Assembly (NCBI RefSeq): GCF_001553935.1
Contig: NZ_CP014232.1
Span: 1,488,001 to 1,552,000, forward strand
Direction: 5' to 3'
DNA length: 64,000 bases
From: Actinomyces oris
GTDB taxonomy: Bacteria > Actinomycetota > Actinomycetes > Actinomycetales > Actinomycetaceae
A model generated the notes under the pieces. It was not told the DNA's origin and did not search any database. It saw only the letters and a program-made list of their open reading frames with translations. The position numbers and the translations under genes are program-made. Below are positions 15,117-23,392 of this stretch, piece by piece; the stretch's first letter is position 1; each line of letters begins with the position of its first letter.

Positions 15117-15184
15117 CGCCGGGCGCTCCCGCGGCACGCCGCCGGGCGACCCGGGTGCGGTGGGCGGGCTCACCGCCACCGAAC

Positions 15185-15215
15185 TTGCCAGGACTCCCGA
15201 CGGCGATGCTAGGAT
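15185..15215 (+). promoter_or_regulatory. Promoter for tRNA-Ala
   Basis: TTGCCA (15185-15190) and TAGGAT (15210-15215) lie upstream of the tRNA with a 19-base spacer. The -10 box ends 12 bases before the first tRNA base. Confidence 0.45.
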
Positions 15216-15227
15216 CGGTCCGCACTT

Positions 15228-15303
15228 GGGGCTATGGCGCAGTTGGTAGCGCGTCTCGTTCGCAATGAGAAGGTCGGGGGTTCGAATCCCCCTAGCTCCA
15301 CCA
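15228..15303 (+). tRNA. tRNA-Ala(CGC)
   Basis: The sequence folds into a complete cloverleaf. The acceptor GGGGCTA pairs with TAGCTCC including one G-T pair. The anticodon loop TTCGCAA gives anticodon CGC between the stem TCTCG/TGAGA. The T-arm is GGGGG-TTCGAAT-CCCCC. The discriminator A is at 15300 and CCA (15301-15303) is encoded in the DNA. It would read GCG codons, common in this high-GC genome. Confidence 0.95.
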
Positions 15304-15308
15304 CCTCG

Positions 15309-15346
15309 AAGGTCTGCCCCGCCAGGAAACTGGCGGGGCAGACCTT
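15309..15346 (+). terminator. Terminator after tRNA-Ala
   Basis: A perfect 16-bp stem (15309-15324 with 15331-15346) with loop GGAAAC is followed by a short T-run, a standard intrinsic terminator six bases after the tRNA. Confidence 0.85.
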
Positions 15347-15571
15347 TGTCGTGGATGACGTGGACGAAGGCGGTGCAGAAGTGATCTCCGTCACGGGTGT
15401 TAGGTGTCAGGTGGTGGAGGTGCGCGGAATTGCGGGGACGTGACGGGCTGGCAGCACGATGTGGCAGACCGTCGAGGACGGGTGTTCGAGACTTTTGTCT
15501 GCGGTGACGGCGATCTCGTGCGTATCCTGGACAGGAAACCAACCGAGTGGACTGTTAATGGGGGGAGTACC

Positions 15572-16855
15572 TTGCCGCAGCATGATCGGATGAGGCGCCG
15601 CAGTTTTCTCATGGGCGGTCTTGCCCTCGCCGCCTCGAGCACTCTTTTACCTGAGCTGCAGACGGCGGCTCACGCCTCCCCGGCCCCGGCCGCCGGCCCT
15701 CCCGCGGCGCCCTCGCAGGTGCTATCGGATATGCAGGACCCGCGCGCCTGGACCCTCTCATCTCCACACGGCTCCATCCGCCCCGACACCTCCACCCACT
15801 CCCATGGGAGCCAGTCGCTGGAGATCACCACCACCGGTGACTTCGGCCGCCCCACCAGTGCGGACCTGACTCTGTCGGGCATCGACATGACCGACTGCCA
15901 GTGGGATCTGTGGCTGCGCGCCGAGGACTATCGGCAGATCGAGAGCATCCAGCTCGAGCTCGGAGGGGAAGGGGAGGACTGCCTGCGCCTGGACGTGGCT
16001 CCCGACATGCGCACGCTGCGCACCGGTACCTGGTGCCGGGTGACCGTCAACCGCGCCGCCGAGCGCGCCGTCGTCGGCCATCCTCGGCTGGACCGGGTGA
16101 CGCGAGTGCGCCTGAAGATCGTCCCCGCCTCCGACTCGTCCTCGAGCCGCCTGTGGCTCGGCTACCTGGCCACCCTGCCCTCGGCCGCCAGCGGCATCGT
16201 CTCCATCTCCTTCGACGACGGCTACGACAGCGACTACAAGACGGCCCGGGCGATCCTGCAGGACTGCGGCATCGGCGCGGCAACCTCCTACGTCATCGCC
16301 GACAAGGTTGGGCTGCCCGGCCGCATGAGTGCCAACCAGCTCGCCGAGATGCGTGAGCGTCACGGCTGGGACATCGCCGCCCACGCCTCCACCGACCTCA
16401 CCACCCTCGACGAGACGGGGGTGCGTCGGGAGCTGGAGACCATCAGGTCCTTCCTTCTCGAGCACGGCTACCCCGAGGGTGCCGCCCACTTCGCCCTGCC
16501 CATGGGGCGGTACAACGACCTCGTGCTGCGCACCTCCCAGGACTACTTCACCTCGATGCGCACCATCGAGAACGCCCCGGAGACCCTCGCGCCGGGGGAC
16601 CCGTTTCGGCTGCGCGTCTTCTACTGCGGCTCCTACACCACCGAGTCCCAGGTTGAGAAGGCGCTGGCCCGCTGCCGGGAGCACCGCTGCTGGACCCACA
16701 TGGTCTTCCACCGCATCGACGAGCAGCCCGACGGCGCCCCCGAGTCGATCAGGGCAGACAGCTTCGAGCGCTTCATGAGGCGAGTGGCGGACTCCGGCCT
16801 GCCCGTCAAGACGGTTCCCGAGGTCATGCGCAGCCAGTCGCCCGCCCTGGCCTGA
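15572..16855 (+). CDS. Secreted polysaccharide deacetylase
   Basis: This protein has about 427 residues. A TTG start at 15572 is chosen because GGGGGAG lies five bases upstream; the ATG at 15590 is in the same frame. The N-terminus 'MRRRSFLMGGLALAAS' has the look of a Tat or Sec signal peptide with an AxA cleavage site. Residues 45-200 form a beta-rich accessory region. The NodB-type deacetylase core starts at 'VSISFDDGYDSDY' (about 209), with the acid pair that binds metal and acts as base, and continues with 'DIAAHASTDL' (about 266), supplying the metal-binding His. The gene is followed 55 bases later by a beta-glycosyltransferase. Together they suggest synthesis and partial de-N-acetylation of an exopolysaccharide, as IcaB/PgaB do for poly-N-acetylglucosamine. 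The polymer is inferred. Confidence 0.85.
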   Translation: MPQHDRMRRRSFLMGGLALAASSTLLPELQTAAHASPAPAAGPPAAPSQVLSDMQDPRAWTLSSPHGSIRPDTSTHSHGSQSLEITTTGDFGRPTSADLTLSGIDMTDCQWDLWLRAEDYRQIESIQLELGGEGEDCLRLDVAPDMRTLRTGTWCRVTVNRAAERAVVGHPRLDRVTRVRLKIVPASDSSSSRLWLGYLATLPSAASGIVSISFDDGYDSDYKTARAILQDCGIGAATSYVIADKVGLPGRMSANQLAEMRERHGWDIAAHASTDLTTLDETGVRRELETIRSFLLEHGYPEGAAHFALPMGRYNDLVLRTSQDYFTSMRTIENAPETLAPGDPFRLRVFYCGSYTTESQVEKALARCREHRCWTHMVFHRIDEQPDGAPESIRADSFERFMRRVADSGLPVKTVPEVMRSQSPALA

Positions 16856-16910
16856 GGCGCCGTCGCCTCCTGGAGCGGAACCGGCACCCCGATACGGAAG
16901 GACTGACGCT

Positions 16911-18443
16911 ATGACCTGGTCCTTCGGCCTGCTCGTGCTGCTGGTCTGCCTGGTCATCCTGCTGGCCTGCTTCGCGGTCAAGCTGCTGTTCAAGCGCGGG
17001 ACGCGACTCCGGGCGGTCCGCAGAGAGGGATACGGCGAGAAACGGGGCGCAGGGCGCGGTGGGGTGGTCGCTGTGCGCAGCGCGGTGACGACGCCGGACG
17101 AGGCTCAGCGATCGGCCGACGCCACCGGGCTGCCCCGGGCACTCATGCGGGCCGGTGGGCCCCTGCCCGCCGTCGTCGTGGCCCTCGGCGTGGCGGGGTG
17201 GATGTGCTGGCGGATGCTGGTCAGCCGGCACCACGTCCTGGACGCGTGGATCGTGTGGACCTTCGATGTCCTCTTCGTGATCGTGGCCGTGCAGCTCGTG
17301 GTGGCCGGTTTCGAGGGGCGTGTCATCGGCCGCGGCGAGGCGCATCGGGTCGCCGTGCTCGTGCCGCTCTACAACGAGGATCCCGACGTCGTGGTGCGGA
17401 TGCTCTCCGCCCTGCTGCACCAGAGCTCGCCGCCGGCCGAGATCCACGTCGTCGACGACGGCTCCACCCAGGGCGCCTATGTGGCAGAGCGGGACTGGTT
17501 CATCCGGCAGGCGGCGCTGGCCGGCATTTACGCCAGCTGGCAGCGCACCCCCAATGAGGGCAAGCGTCACGCGCAGGTGCACGGTTTCAGGAAGATCCGT
17601 GACGCCGACCTGTTCGTGACCGTCGACTCCGACTCCATGCTCGACGCCGAGGCCCTCCATGAGATCGTCCAGCCCTTCAGTGACCCCCGGGTCATGTCGG
17701 TCGCCGGTGTCATCCTGGCGATCAACAACCGGGAGAACCTGCTCGCCCGGGTCACCGACGTGATCTTCGTCGGCCAGCAGCTCATCGACCGCTCCTTCAT
17801 GTCGCAGCTCGGCTCGGTCATGGTCAACTCCGGCGGCCTGGCCGCCTACCGGTGCCCCATCCTGGCCGAGAACATCGACACCTACCTGAACGAGAGCTAT
17901 CTGGGGCGGCACGTGGAGTTCTCCGACGACTCCTTGCTGACCCTCTTCGCCCTGCTGCACGGCAGGACCGTCCAGCAGCCCTCGGCCTTCGCTTTCGCCT
18001 GGATGCCCGACCGCTGGAGCCACCACTACCTCCAGCAGGAGCGCTGGTTCCGCGGCTCCTTCATCCGCGGGCTCTGGCGCATCCGCTTCCTGCCGGTCCT
18101 CTCGTGGGGCTGGTGGCGCCAGGCCACCGGGTGGATGCAGATCTGGCTGGTGATCTCGGTCTTCGTCTACCTGCTGCTGTGGCGTCCGCTCGTCCTGGGC
18201 GGCGGTGTGCCGCCGACGGTGGTGCTGGTGCCTTTGGCGATCGGGCTGGCGCAGAGCTCGCGGTACATCTCCGTGTGGCGCTCGGACACCACCGGCCCCC
18301 AGAGGTACGCCAGCCTCCTCCTGTCCCCGGTGGCGACGCTGTGGTCCGCGCTGATCCTGCGTCCCCTGCGGGTCTGGGGGATGGTCACCAGCGCCAAGAT
18401 GGGGTGGAACACGCGCCAGCAGGTCGAGGTGACCTCGCAGTGA
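16911..18443 (+). CDS. Processive family-2 glycosyltransferase (hyaluronan/chitin/PNAG synthase-like)
   Basis: This is a 510-residue membrane enzyme. There is one N-terminal membrane segment, then two near residues 85-135. The catalytic GT-A domain follows with 'AVLVPLYNEDPD', 'VVDDGST' (about 181), 'VTVDSDSMLD' (about 237), 'FSDDS' and the processivity motif 'QQERW' (about 375). Several membrane helices close the chain. This arrangement is that of HasA, NodC and IcaA/PgaC synthases, which polymerise a beta-linked amino sugar or hyaluronan and export it through their own channel. No UDP-glucose dehydrogenase is adjacent, which argues mildly against hyaluronan. The neighbouring deacetylase fits a GlcNAc homopolymer. 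A palindromic repeat follows the stop. Confidence 0.88.
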   Translation: MTWSFGLLVLLVCLVILLACFAVKLLFKRGTRLRAVRREGYGEKRGAGRGGVVAVRSAVTTPDEAQRSADATGLPRALMRAGGPLPAVVVALGVAGWMCWRMLVSRHHVLDAWIVWTFDVLFVIVAVQLVVAGFEGRVIGRGEAHRVAVLVPLYNEDPDVVVRMLSALLHQSSPPAEIHVVDDGSTQGAYVAERDWFIRQAALAGIYASWQRTPNEGKRHAQVHGFRKIRDADLFVTVDSDSMLDAEALHEIVQPFSDPRVMSVAGVILAINNRENLLARVTDVIFVGQQLIDRSFMSQLGSVMVNSGGLAAYRCPILAENIDTYLNESYLGRHVEFSDDSLLTLFALLHGRTVQQPSAFAFAWMPDRWSHHYLQQERWFRGSFIRGLWRIRFLPVLSWGWWRQATGWMQIWLVISVFVYLLLWRPLVLGGGVPPTVVLVPLAIGLAQSSRYISVWRSDTTGPQRYASLLLSPVATLWSALILRPLRVWGMVTSAKMGWNTRQQVEVTSQ

Positions 18444-18499
18444 GTCGGTCGCGCCCGCTGCTCACGTCCTACTTCGCTTACTTCGACCCGTGCCCCACT

Positions 18500-18567
18500 A
18501 ACACTTCGACCGAATCTTCAGAAACGACCCGGAGCCGCGTCGTTTCTGAAGATTCGGTCGAAGTGTT
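18500..18567. repeat. Long palindromic repeat, copy 1
   Basis: Two perfectly complementary 29-base arms (18500-18528 and 18539-18567) surround the 10-base centre CCGGAGCCGC. A second copy lies at 20328-20395. This copy is between the convergent 3' ends of the glycosyltransferase and the ArsR gene and could terminate both. Confidence 0.9.
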
Positions 18568-18623
18568 GAGGCCGACGACGGAGGCTTGTCCTGGCGCCGT
18601 GAGAGTGCGCGCCCGGGCGGTCG

Positions 18624-18950
18624 TCAGTCCGGCCACTGCCCCTTGCCGGCGGGCAGGCCGACGGCGGCCAACAGCCCCGGAAAGCGTTGCTCGATGACGT
18701 CGTCGCGCCGGGTGATGCGCCGGTGCTTGCCCTCGCGCTCGGTATGCATGAGCCCCGACTCGCGCAGCACCCGGAAGTGGTGCGACATCGTGGACTTGAC
18801 GACGTCGTAGCTCAGGTCCCCGCAGTACAGGGCGCCCTCATCGGCGATCCGACGCAGGACGTCACGGCGGATGGGGTCAGACAGGGCGCCCAGGATCGCG
18901 TCCAGGGAGATGTCGCCCGCCTTGGGGTGGAAAAGCTCCCTGTCCTTCAC
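18624..18950 (-). CDS. ArsR-family winged-helix regulator
   Basis: This is a 108-residue regulator. It starts at the GTG at 18950, which has AGGGA about eight bases upstream. The fold is readable: 'LGALSDPIRRDVLRRIAD' is the typical first helices, 'VVKSTMSHHFRVLRESGLM' is the recognition helix-turn-helix, and 'TEREGKHRRITRR' forms the wing. There is no obvious cysteine metal site such as ELCVCDL; the corresponding stretch is 'GALYCGDLSY' with a single Cys, so it probably senses something other than arsenite. It is divergent from an MFS exporter 120 bases away, the standard arrangement for a repressor and its efflux pump, and it very likely controls both promoters. Confidence 0.85.
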   Translation of the reverse strand: MKDRELFHPKAGDISLDAILGALSDPIRRDVLRRIADEGALYCGDLSYDVVKSTMSHHFRVLRESGLMHTEREGKHRRITRRDDVIEQRFPGLLAAVGLPAGKGQWPD

Positions 18951-19006
18951 GGTTCGTCCCTGCCTCTCTGTCCCAGCCTTCGCCCCCGGTGCGCACCGGA
19001 CGGGGG

Positions 19007-19060
19007 TTGACAAAGAGTATCGTCTCCTACAATTCTTAGTACGTCAAACATCGAACTAAG
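19007..19060 (+). promoter_or_regulatory. MFS promoter with candidate ArsR operator
   Basis: TTGACA (19007-19012) and TACAAT (19028-19033) have a 15-base spacer. Immediately downstream, CTTAGT and ACTAAG form an inverted repeat with 14 bases between them (about 19035-19060), ending in the AAGGAGG ribosome site of the MFS gene. A repressor here would block transcription and cover the start region. Confidence 0.55.
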
Positions 19061-19070
19061 GAGGTTTGAG

Positions 19071-20300
19071 ATGACTGAAGAAGCTAGTGGCTCATCGCGC
19101 GTGTCCGTCGATGACAAGAGAACGCCGCCGAAAGGTGTCCGCGTCTCGACCATGGGCTGGCTGTCCTTCTTCACCATGTTCGTCATCGGGACCGACACCT
19201 TCCTCGTCGCGCCCCTGCTGCCCCTGCTTCAGCGCGAGCTCGACGTCCCCCTGTCCCGGGCCGGTTGGCTGGTCTCCGCCTACGCCTTGGGGTACGCGCT
19301 GTTCGCCCTTGTGGCCGGTCCTGTCTCGGACCGCCACGACCGACGGCGGGTCATCCTCTCCGGCCTGGCGGCCTTCGCCGTTCTTACCTGCGCGTGCGGT
19401 CTGGCCTGGAGCTTCTGGAGCATGGTCGCCGCCCGCTTCCTGGCTGGCGTGAGCGCCGCCTTCGTCAGCTCCCAGATCTGGGCCTCCATCCCAATGACGG
19501 TGCCCCGGCCATCCATCATCACGGTCATGGGCTACGCGACCGCGGGACTGGCCGTTGCTCAGGTGGCCGGCGTGCCGATCGGCTCCTACCTGTCGGTCAG
19601 AGGGTGGCAGCTGCCGTTCTTCGTGGTCGCGGCGGTCAGCGTTGTCCTGTGGGGACTTCTCTTCCTTGCGTTCCCGCACGTGCGCCCGGTGGGGGAGTCC
19701 GTCGACGTCGTCGGCTCCTACCGGAGGGTCCTCGGCTCTCGGGTGTTGCGGTGGTCGCTCCTCGCCTACCTCGTGTTCCAGACCGGCAACTACGCCTCGT
19801 TCTCCTTCATCGGCTCCTGGTTGGCCAAGGACTTCGGTGCCTCGCAGACCGCTATCGGGAAGGCCATGATGATGATCGGACTGGGAACTGCGCTGGGGTC
19901 GATCCTCGGTCCGCGGCTCGTTGCAAGGGTCGGTGAGCGGCGGTCACTGTGGGCCGGCATTCTCGTCCAGGGTGCGTTCTACCTCCTGGCCGCGGCGATG
20001 CCGATCATTGCGCACACCATGTGGGGTGCTGTCATCGCCTTCGCGGCGGCCCTGGTCGTCTCCGGCTTCCTCCTGCCGGTTCTCATGGGGCAGCTGCAGG
20101 CCCACGCCGGCCAGGCGCGAGGAACCGTCTCCTCACTGTCGAACACGGCAATGTACCTCGGCGCCACGGTCGCCGGCGCCGTCGGCGGAGACCTTCTCAC
20201 CCGACTCCCCGGCTTCTGGGGCCCCAGCCTCATGACTGGTCTCGCATTCCTCCTGGCCATCGCCATCTACAGGGGTGCTGGCGCCCTGACCTCCGAGTGA
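19071..20300 (+). CDS. MFS drug:H+ antiporter-type exporter (DHA1 group)
   Basis: This is a 409-residue protein with twelve predicted membrane segments. The signature loop between helices 2 and 3 reads 'GPVSDRHDRRRVILSGLAAF', matching the MFS 'G.LaDr.GrR' motif. Helix 1 contains 'FFTMFVIGTDTFLVAPLLP', typical of DHA1 exporters with a conserved acidic residue. Helix 5 has 'GLAVAQVAGVPIGSYL', matching the drug-antiporter motif C region. Translation starts at 19071 after a strong AAGGAGG site. It is divergent from an ArsR regulator that likely controls it. The substrate cannot be told from sequence. The ArsR/MFS pair is flanked by two nearly identical palindromes, which may mark it as an inserted cassette. 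Confidence 0.88.
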   Translation: MTEEASGSSRVSVDDKRTPPKGVRVSTMGWLSFFTMFVIGTDTFLVAPLLPLLQRELDVPLSRAGWLVSAYALGYALFALVAGPVSDRHDRRRVILSGLAAFAVLTCACGLAWSFWSMVAARFLAGVSAAFVSSQIWASIPMTVPRPSIITVMGYATAGLAVAQVAGVPIGSYLSVRGWQLPFFVVAAVSVVLWGLLFLAFPHVRPVGESVDVVGSYRRVLGSRVLRWSLLAYLVFQTGNYASFSFIGSWLAKDFGASQTAIGKAMMMIGLGTALGSILGPRLVARVGERRSLWAGILVQGAFYLLAAAMPIIAHTMWGAVIAFAAALVVSGFLLPVLMGQLQAHAGQARGTVSSLSNTAMYLGATVAGAVGGDLLTRLPGFWGPSLMTGLAFLLAIAIYRGAGALTSE

Positions 20301-20327
20301 GCCGGGCGCTGCATGGCATCGCTTCTG

Positions 20328-20395
20328 AACACTTCGACCGAATCTTCAGAAAAGACCCGGAGCCGCGTCGTTTCTGAAGATTCGGTCGAAGTGTT
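20328..20395. repeat. Long palindromic repeat, copy 2
   Basis: The arms are 20328-20356 and 20367-20395 around the same centre CCGGAGCCGC. It differs from copy 1 by a single base in the left arm (AAAGAC for AACGAC). It lies 28 bases after the MFS stop. A short shared stretch, GAG followed by CGACGACGG, continues to the right of both copies with one difference. Confidence 0.9.
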
Positions 20396-20509
20396 GAGGA
20401 CGACGACGGCCGCCCTGATCCGTTGTGCATCGAATGAGCTGTTAACGATCGTTTTCGGACACGGTGCTACTCTCACCCCGGAATCATCCCGACATCGAGA
20501 GATCTCACC

Positions 20510-22504
20510 ATGTCCACAACAACCTCACGCGGCTCCACTGCGGCGAAGCCGTCCAGTGCTGGCTCCGGCCCGGTCAAGGAGCTGACTGCCCGCGGCATCG
20601 TCATCGGCGGCATCATCACGCTCATCTTCACCGCGGCGAACGTCTACCTCGGCCTCAAGGTGGGGCTCACCTTCGCCACCTCGATCCCGGCCGCCGTCAT
20701 CTCCATGGCGATCCTGCGCCGCTTCTCCGATCACACGATCCAGGAGAACAACATCGTCCAGACGATCGCCTCGGCGGCCGGGACGCTGTCCGCCATCATC
20801 TTCGTGCTGCCCGGACTCATCATCGTGGGCTGGTGGACCGGATTCCCCTACCTCCAGACCGTCCTGGTCATCATCCTGGGCGGCATCCTCGGCGTCACCT
20901 ACTCCATCCCGCTGCGGCGCGCGCTCGTGACCAACTCCGACCTGCCCTACCCCGAGGGCGTGGCCGGCGCCGAGGTCCTGCGCGTGGGCGACACCAGCGA
21001 AGGGGCCGAGGAGTCCAGCCGTGGACTGGGTGTCATCGTGCGGGGCTCCATCGCCTCGGCGGCCCTGTACTTCCTCAACGCCCTCAAGGCCATCAGCGTC
21101 GACATCTCCGGGGTCTTCCGGGTCGGTGCCGGCGCCACGATGATGGGCACCTCCCTGTCCCTGGCGCTGGCCGGCGTGGGCCACCTGGTCGGCGTCGGCG
21201 TCGGCATCGCCATGATCGTCGGCCTGCTCATCTCCTACGGGGTGCTGCTCCCGATGCGCACCTGGGGCGCGGCAGTGGCCGACAAGGACCTCGCCGACTT
21301 CGTGGGCGCCACCTTCGCCAGTGAGGTGCGGATCGTCGGCGCCGGCGCCATCGCCATCGCCGCCATCTGGACCTTCCTGAAGATCCTCGGTCCCATCGTC
21401 ACCGGCATCCGCGAGTCCCTGGCCTCCAGCGCCAAGCGCGACGCCGGTGAGGAGATCCCCCTGACCGAGCGCGACCTGTCGATGAAGACGGTCATCGGCG
21501 TCACCGTCGGCTCCATGCTGCCCATCGGTGTGCTCCTGTGGCTGTTCCTGCACGGGACCTCCGTGGCTCACCACGCCACGGGCCTCATCATCGTCTCCAT
21601 CCTCTTCATCCTGCTGACCGGACTGGTCGTCGCCTCGGTGTGCGGCTACATGGCCGGCCTCATCGGCTCCTCCAACTCACCGATCTCCGGCGTCGGCATC
21701 CTCGTGGCGGTCACCGCGGCCGCGCTGGTTCGCACCATCGCCACCACCTCCTCGCCTGACGACGTCCGCACCCTGGTGGCCTACACCCTGTTCGTCACCG
21801 CGGTCGTCTTCGGCGTGGCCACCATCTCGAACGACAACCTCCAGGACCTCAAGACCGGCCAGCTCGTCGACTCCACCCCGTGGAAGCAGCAGGTGGCGCT
21901 CGTCATCGGTGTCGTCTTCGGCGCCATCGTCATCCCTCCGGTGCTCAGCCTCATGCAGGGCGCCTTCGGCTTCGCCGGCGCCCCCGGCGCCGGTGCCGAT
22001 GCTCTGGCAGCGCCGCAGGCGAACCTCATCAAGCACCTGGTTCAGGGCGTTCTCGGTGGGGACCTCAACTGGAGCCTGCTGGGGCTGGGCGCCCTCATTG
22101 GCGCCGTCGTCATCGCCATCGATGAGATCCTGCGCCGCAACACCAAGTACTCCCTGCCGCCGCTCGCCGTCGGCATGGGCATGTACCTGCCCACTGCCGT
22201 CACCGTCATGATCCCGATCGGTGCCGCCCTCGGTCACCTCTACGACCGCTGGGCCGAGCGCACCGCCAACCCGGAGCGGGCCAAGCGCATGGGCACGCTC
22301 ATGGCGACCGGCCTCATCGTCGGCGAGAGCCTCGCCGGGGTGGTCTACGCCGGGATCGTCGTGGCCTTCGGCGGCAAGGCGGACCCGCTGGCCATCATGC
22401 CCGAGAGCTTCGCAGGCATCGCCCCCTGGGTGGGCGTGGTGCTGTTCGTCGGCACTCTGTGGTACCTCTACCGGGGCGCCCGCCAGGAGAGCACTCGCGA
22501 CTGA
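20510..22504 (+). CDS. OPT-family oligopeptide transporter
   Basis: This is a 664-residue integral membrane protein with some fourteen to sixteen hydrophobic segments. The N-terminal 'ELTARGIVIGGIITLIFTAA' with 'NVYLGLKVGLTFATSIPAAV' is the OPT signature, followed by 'NNIVQTIASAAGTLSAIIFV'. The loop 'RRALVTNSDLPYPEGVAGAE' and later 'GYMAGLIGSSNSPISGVGI' are also conserved in this family. Bacterial members import peptides or metal-chelate complexes using the proton gradient. The start at 20510 has only a weak purine stretch upstream (GAGAGAT). It stands alone between the palindromic repeat and ppgK, so it is probably a single-gene transcript. The substrate is unknown; oligopeptides are the default assumption. 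Confidence 0.92.
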   Translation: MSTTTSRGSTAAKPSSAGSGPVKELTARGIVIGGIITLIFTAANVYLGLKVGLTFATSIPAAVISMAILRRFSDHTIQENNIVQTIASAAGTLSAIIFVLPGLIIVGWWTGFPYLQTVLVIILGGILGVTYSIPLRRALVTNSDLPYPEGVAGAEVLRVGDTSEGAEESSRGLGVIVRGSIASAALYFLNALKAISVDISGVFRVGAGATMMGTSLSLALAGVGHLVGVGVGIAMIVGLLISYGVLLPMRTWGAAVADKDLADFVGATFASEVRIVGAGAIAIAAIWTFLKILGPIVTGIRESLASSAKRDAGEEIPLTERDLSMKTVIGVTVGSMLPIGVLLWLFLHGTSVAHHATGLIIVSILFILLTGLVVASVCGYMAGLIGSSNSPISGVGILVAVTAAALVRTIATTSSPDDVRTLVAYTLFVTAVVFGVATISNDNLQDLKTGQLVDSTPWKQQVALVIGVVFGAIVIPPVLSLMQGAFGFAGAPGAGADALAAPQANLIKHLVQGVLGGDLNWSLLGLGALIGAVVIAIDEILRRNTKYSLPPLAVGMGMYLPTAVTVMIPIGAALGHLYDRWAERTANPERAKRMGTLMATGLIVGESLAGVVYAGIVVAFGGKADPLAIMPESFAGIAPWVGVVLFVGTLWYLYRGARQESTRD

Positions 22505-22546
22505 GGGGCGCTGCTGGAGTCTGTGGCAGCCATTGTTTCCTCCGAC

Positions 22547-22598
22547 CGTCCTCGCGGTCGCCGTCCCTGCACTAGGCTGGGCGGCGGCCGCGAGGACG
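22547..22598. terminator. Hairpin between the OPT gene and ppgK
   Basis: Arms 22547-22563 and 22582-22598 pair with one mismatch around an 18-base loop. It lies 43 bases after the OPT stop and 20 bases before ppgK. It may terminate the OPT transcript or fold in the ppgK leader. Confidence 0.4.
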
Positions 22599-22618
22599 CG
22601 TAGTACCAGGAGGACCTC

Positions 22619-23392
22619 ATGACTTCGACAGCACCAGCAGTTTCCGTGGCATGCGGGATCGACATCGGCGGATCGGGCGTCAAGAGCGCCCTGGTCGACC
22701 TGGCCACGGGCACGTTCATTGGTGAGCGCGTCCGCATCGACACTCCCGAGGAGTCCACACCCGCGGCCGTCGCCGAGGTCTGCCGCGAGCTCCTCGAACA
22801 GCTCGAGGTGGGCGACGACGTCCCGGTCGGCGTGGCCCTGCCCGCTCCGATCGTCCACGGCACGGTCCCCTTCATCGCCAATCTCGACAAGTCCTGGACG
22901 GGCGTCAACCTCACCGAGCTCATGCGCGAGCACCTGGGCCGGCCGGTGACTGGGCTCAACGACGCCGACGCCGCGGGCCTGGCCGAGGTCGCCTTCGGTG
23001 CCGCCAAAGACGTGCCCGGGACCATCATTGTCACCACCCTGGGCACCGGGATCGGCTCGGCCGTCATTGTTGACGGAACCCTGGTCCCCAACACCGAGCT
23101 CGGGCACCTGGAGATTGACGGCTACGACGCCGAGAGCCGGGCCTCGGCCGGGCAGCGCACCGCCCAGGACCTGTCCTGGAAGAAGTGGGCCAAGCGCCTC
23201 CAGCGCTACTACTCCCACGTGGAGATGCTCTTCTCCCCGGACCTGTTCGTCGTGGGCGGGGGCGTCTCCCGCAAGCACGAGAAGTACCTGCCGCTGCTGG
23301 ACCTCAAAACCCCGATCGTGCCGGCCCAGCTGCTCAACACGGCAGGCATCGTGGGGGCCGCCTACCAGGCCTCCCGCGCCCGCGCCTCCTGA
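22619..23392 (+). CDS. ppgK: Polyphosphate glucokinase (ROK family)
   Basis: This is a 257-residue cytosolic enzyme that phosphorylates glucose to glucose-6-phosphate using inorganic polyphosphate (or ATP), a typical actinobacterial route into glycolysis. The phosphate-binding loop is 'CGIDIGGSGVKSALVDL' (near 11-27). The catalytic region is 'GLNDADAAGLAEVAFG' (about 105). A second phosphate loop is 'VTTLGTGIGSAVIVDG' (about 138). The PpgK-specific stretch 'SWKKWAKRLQRYY' (about 184-196) and 'DLFVVGGGVSRKHEKYLP' distinguish it from ATP-only ROK kinases. The start has AGGAGG five bases upstream. The full length matches the family. It is the last gene before the rRNA operon. Confidence 0.93.
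   Translation: MTSTAPAVSVACGIDIGGSGVKSALVDLATGTFIGERVRIDTPEESTPAAVAEVCRELLEQLEVGDDVPVGVALPAPIVHGTVPFIANLDKSWTGVNLTELMREHLGRPVTGLNDADAAGLAEVAFGAAKDVPGTIIVTTLGTGIGSAVIVDGTLVPNTELGHLEIDGYDAESRASAGQRTAQDLSWKKWAKRLQRYYSHVEMLFSPDLFVVGGGVSRKHEKYLPLLDLKTPIVPAQLLNTAGIVGAAYQASRARAS

Noticed and set aside
18500..20395. The repeated palindromes as a CRISPR array or insertion-sequence ends
   Set aside because: There are only two copies 1.8 kb apart, with ordinary genes and no transposase between them, and each copy is itself a full palindrome rather than one end of an inverted pair.
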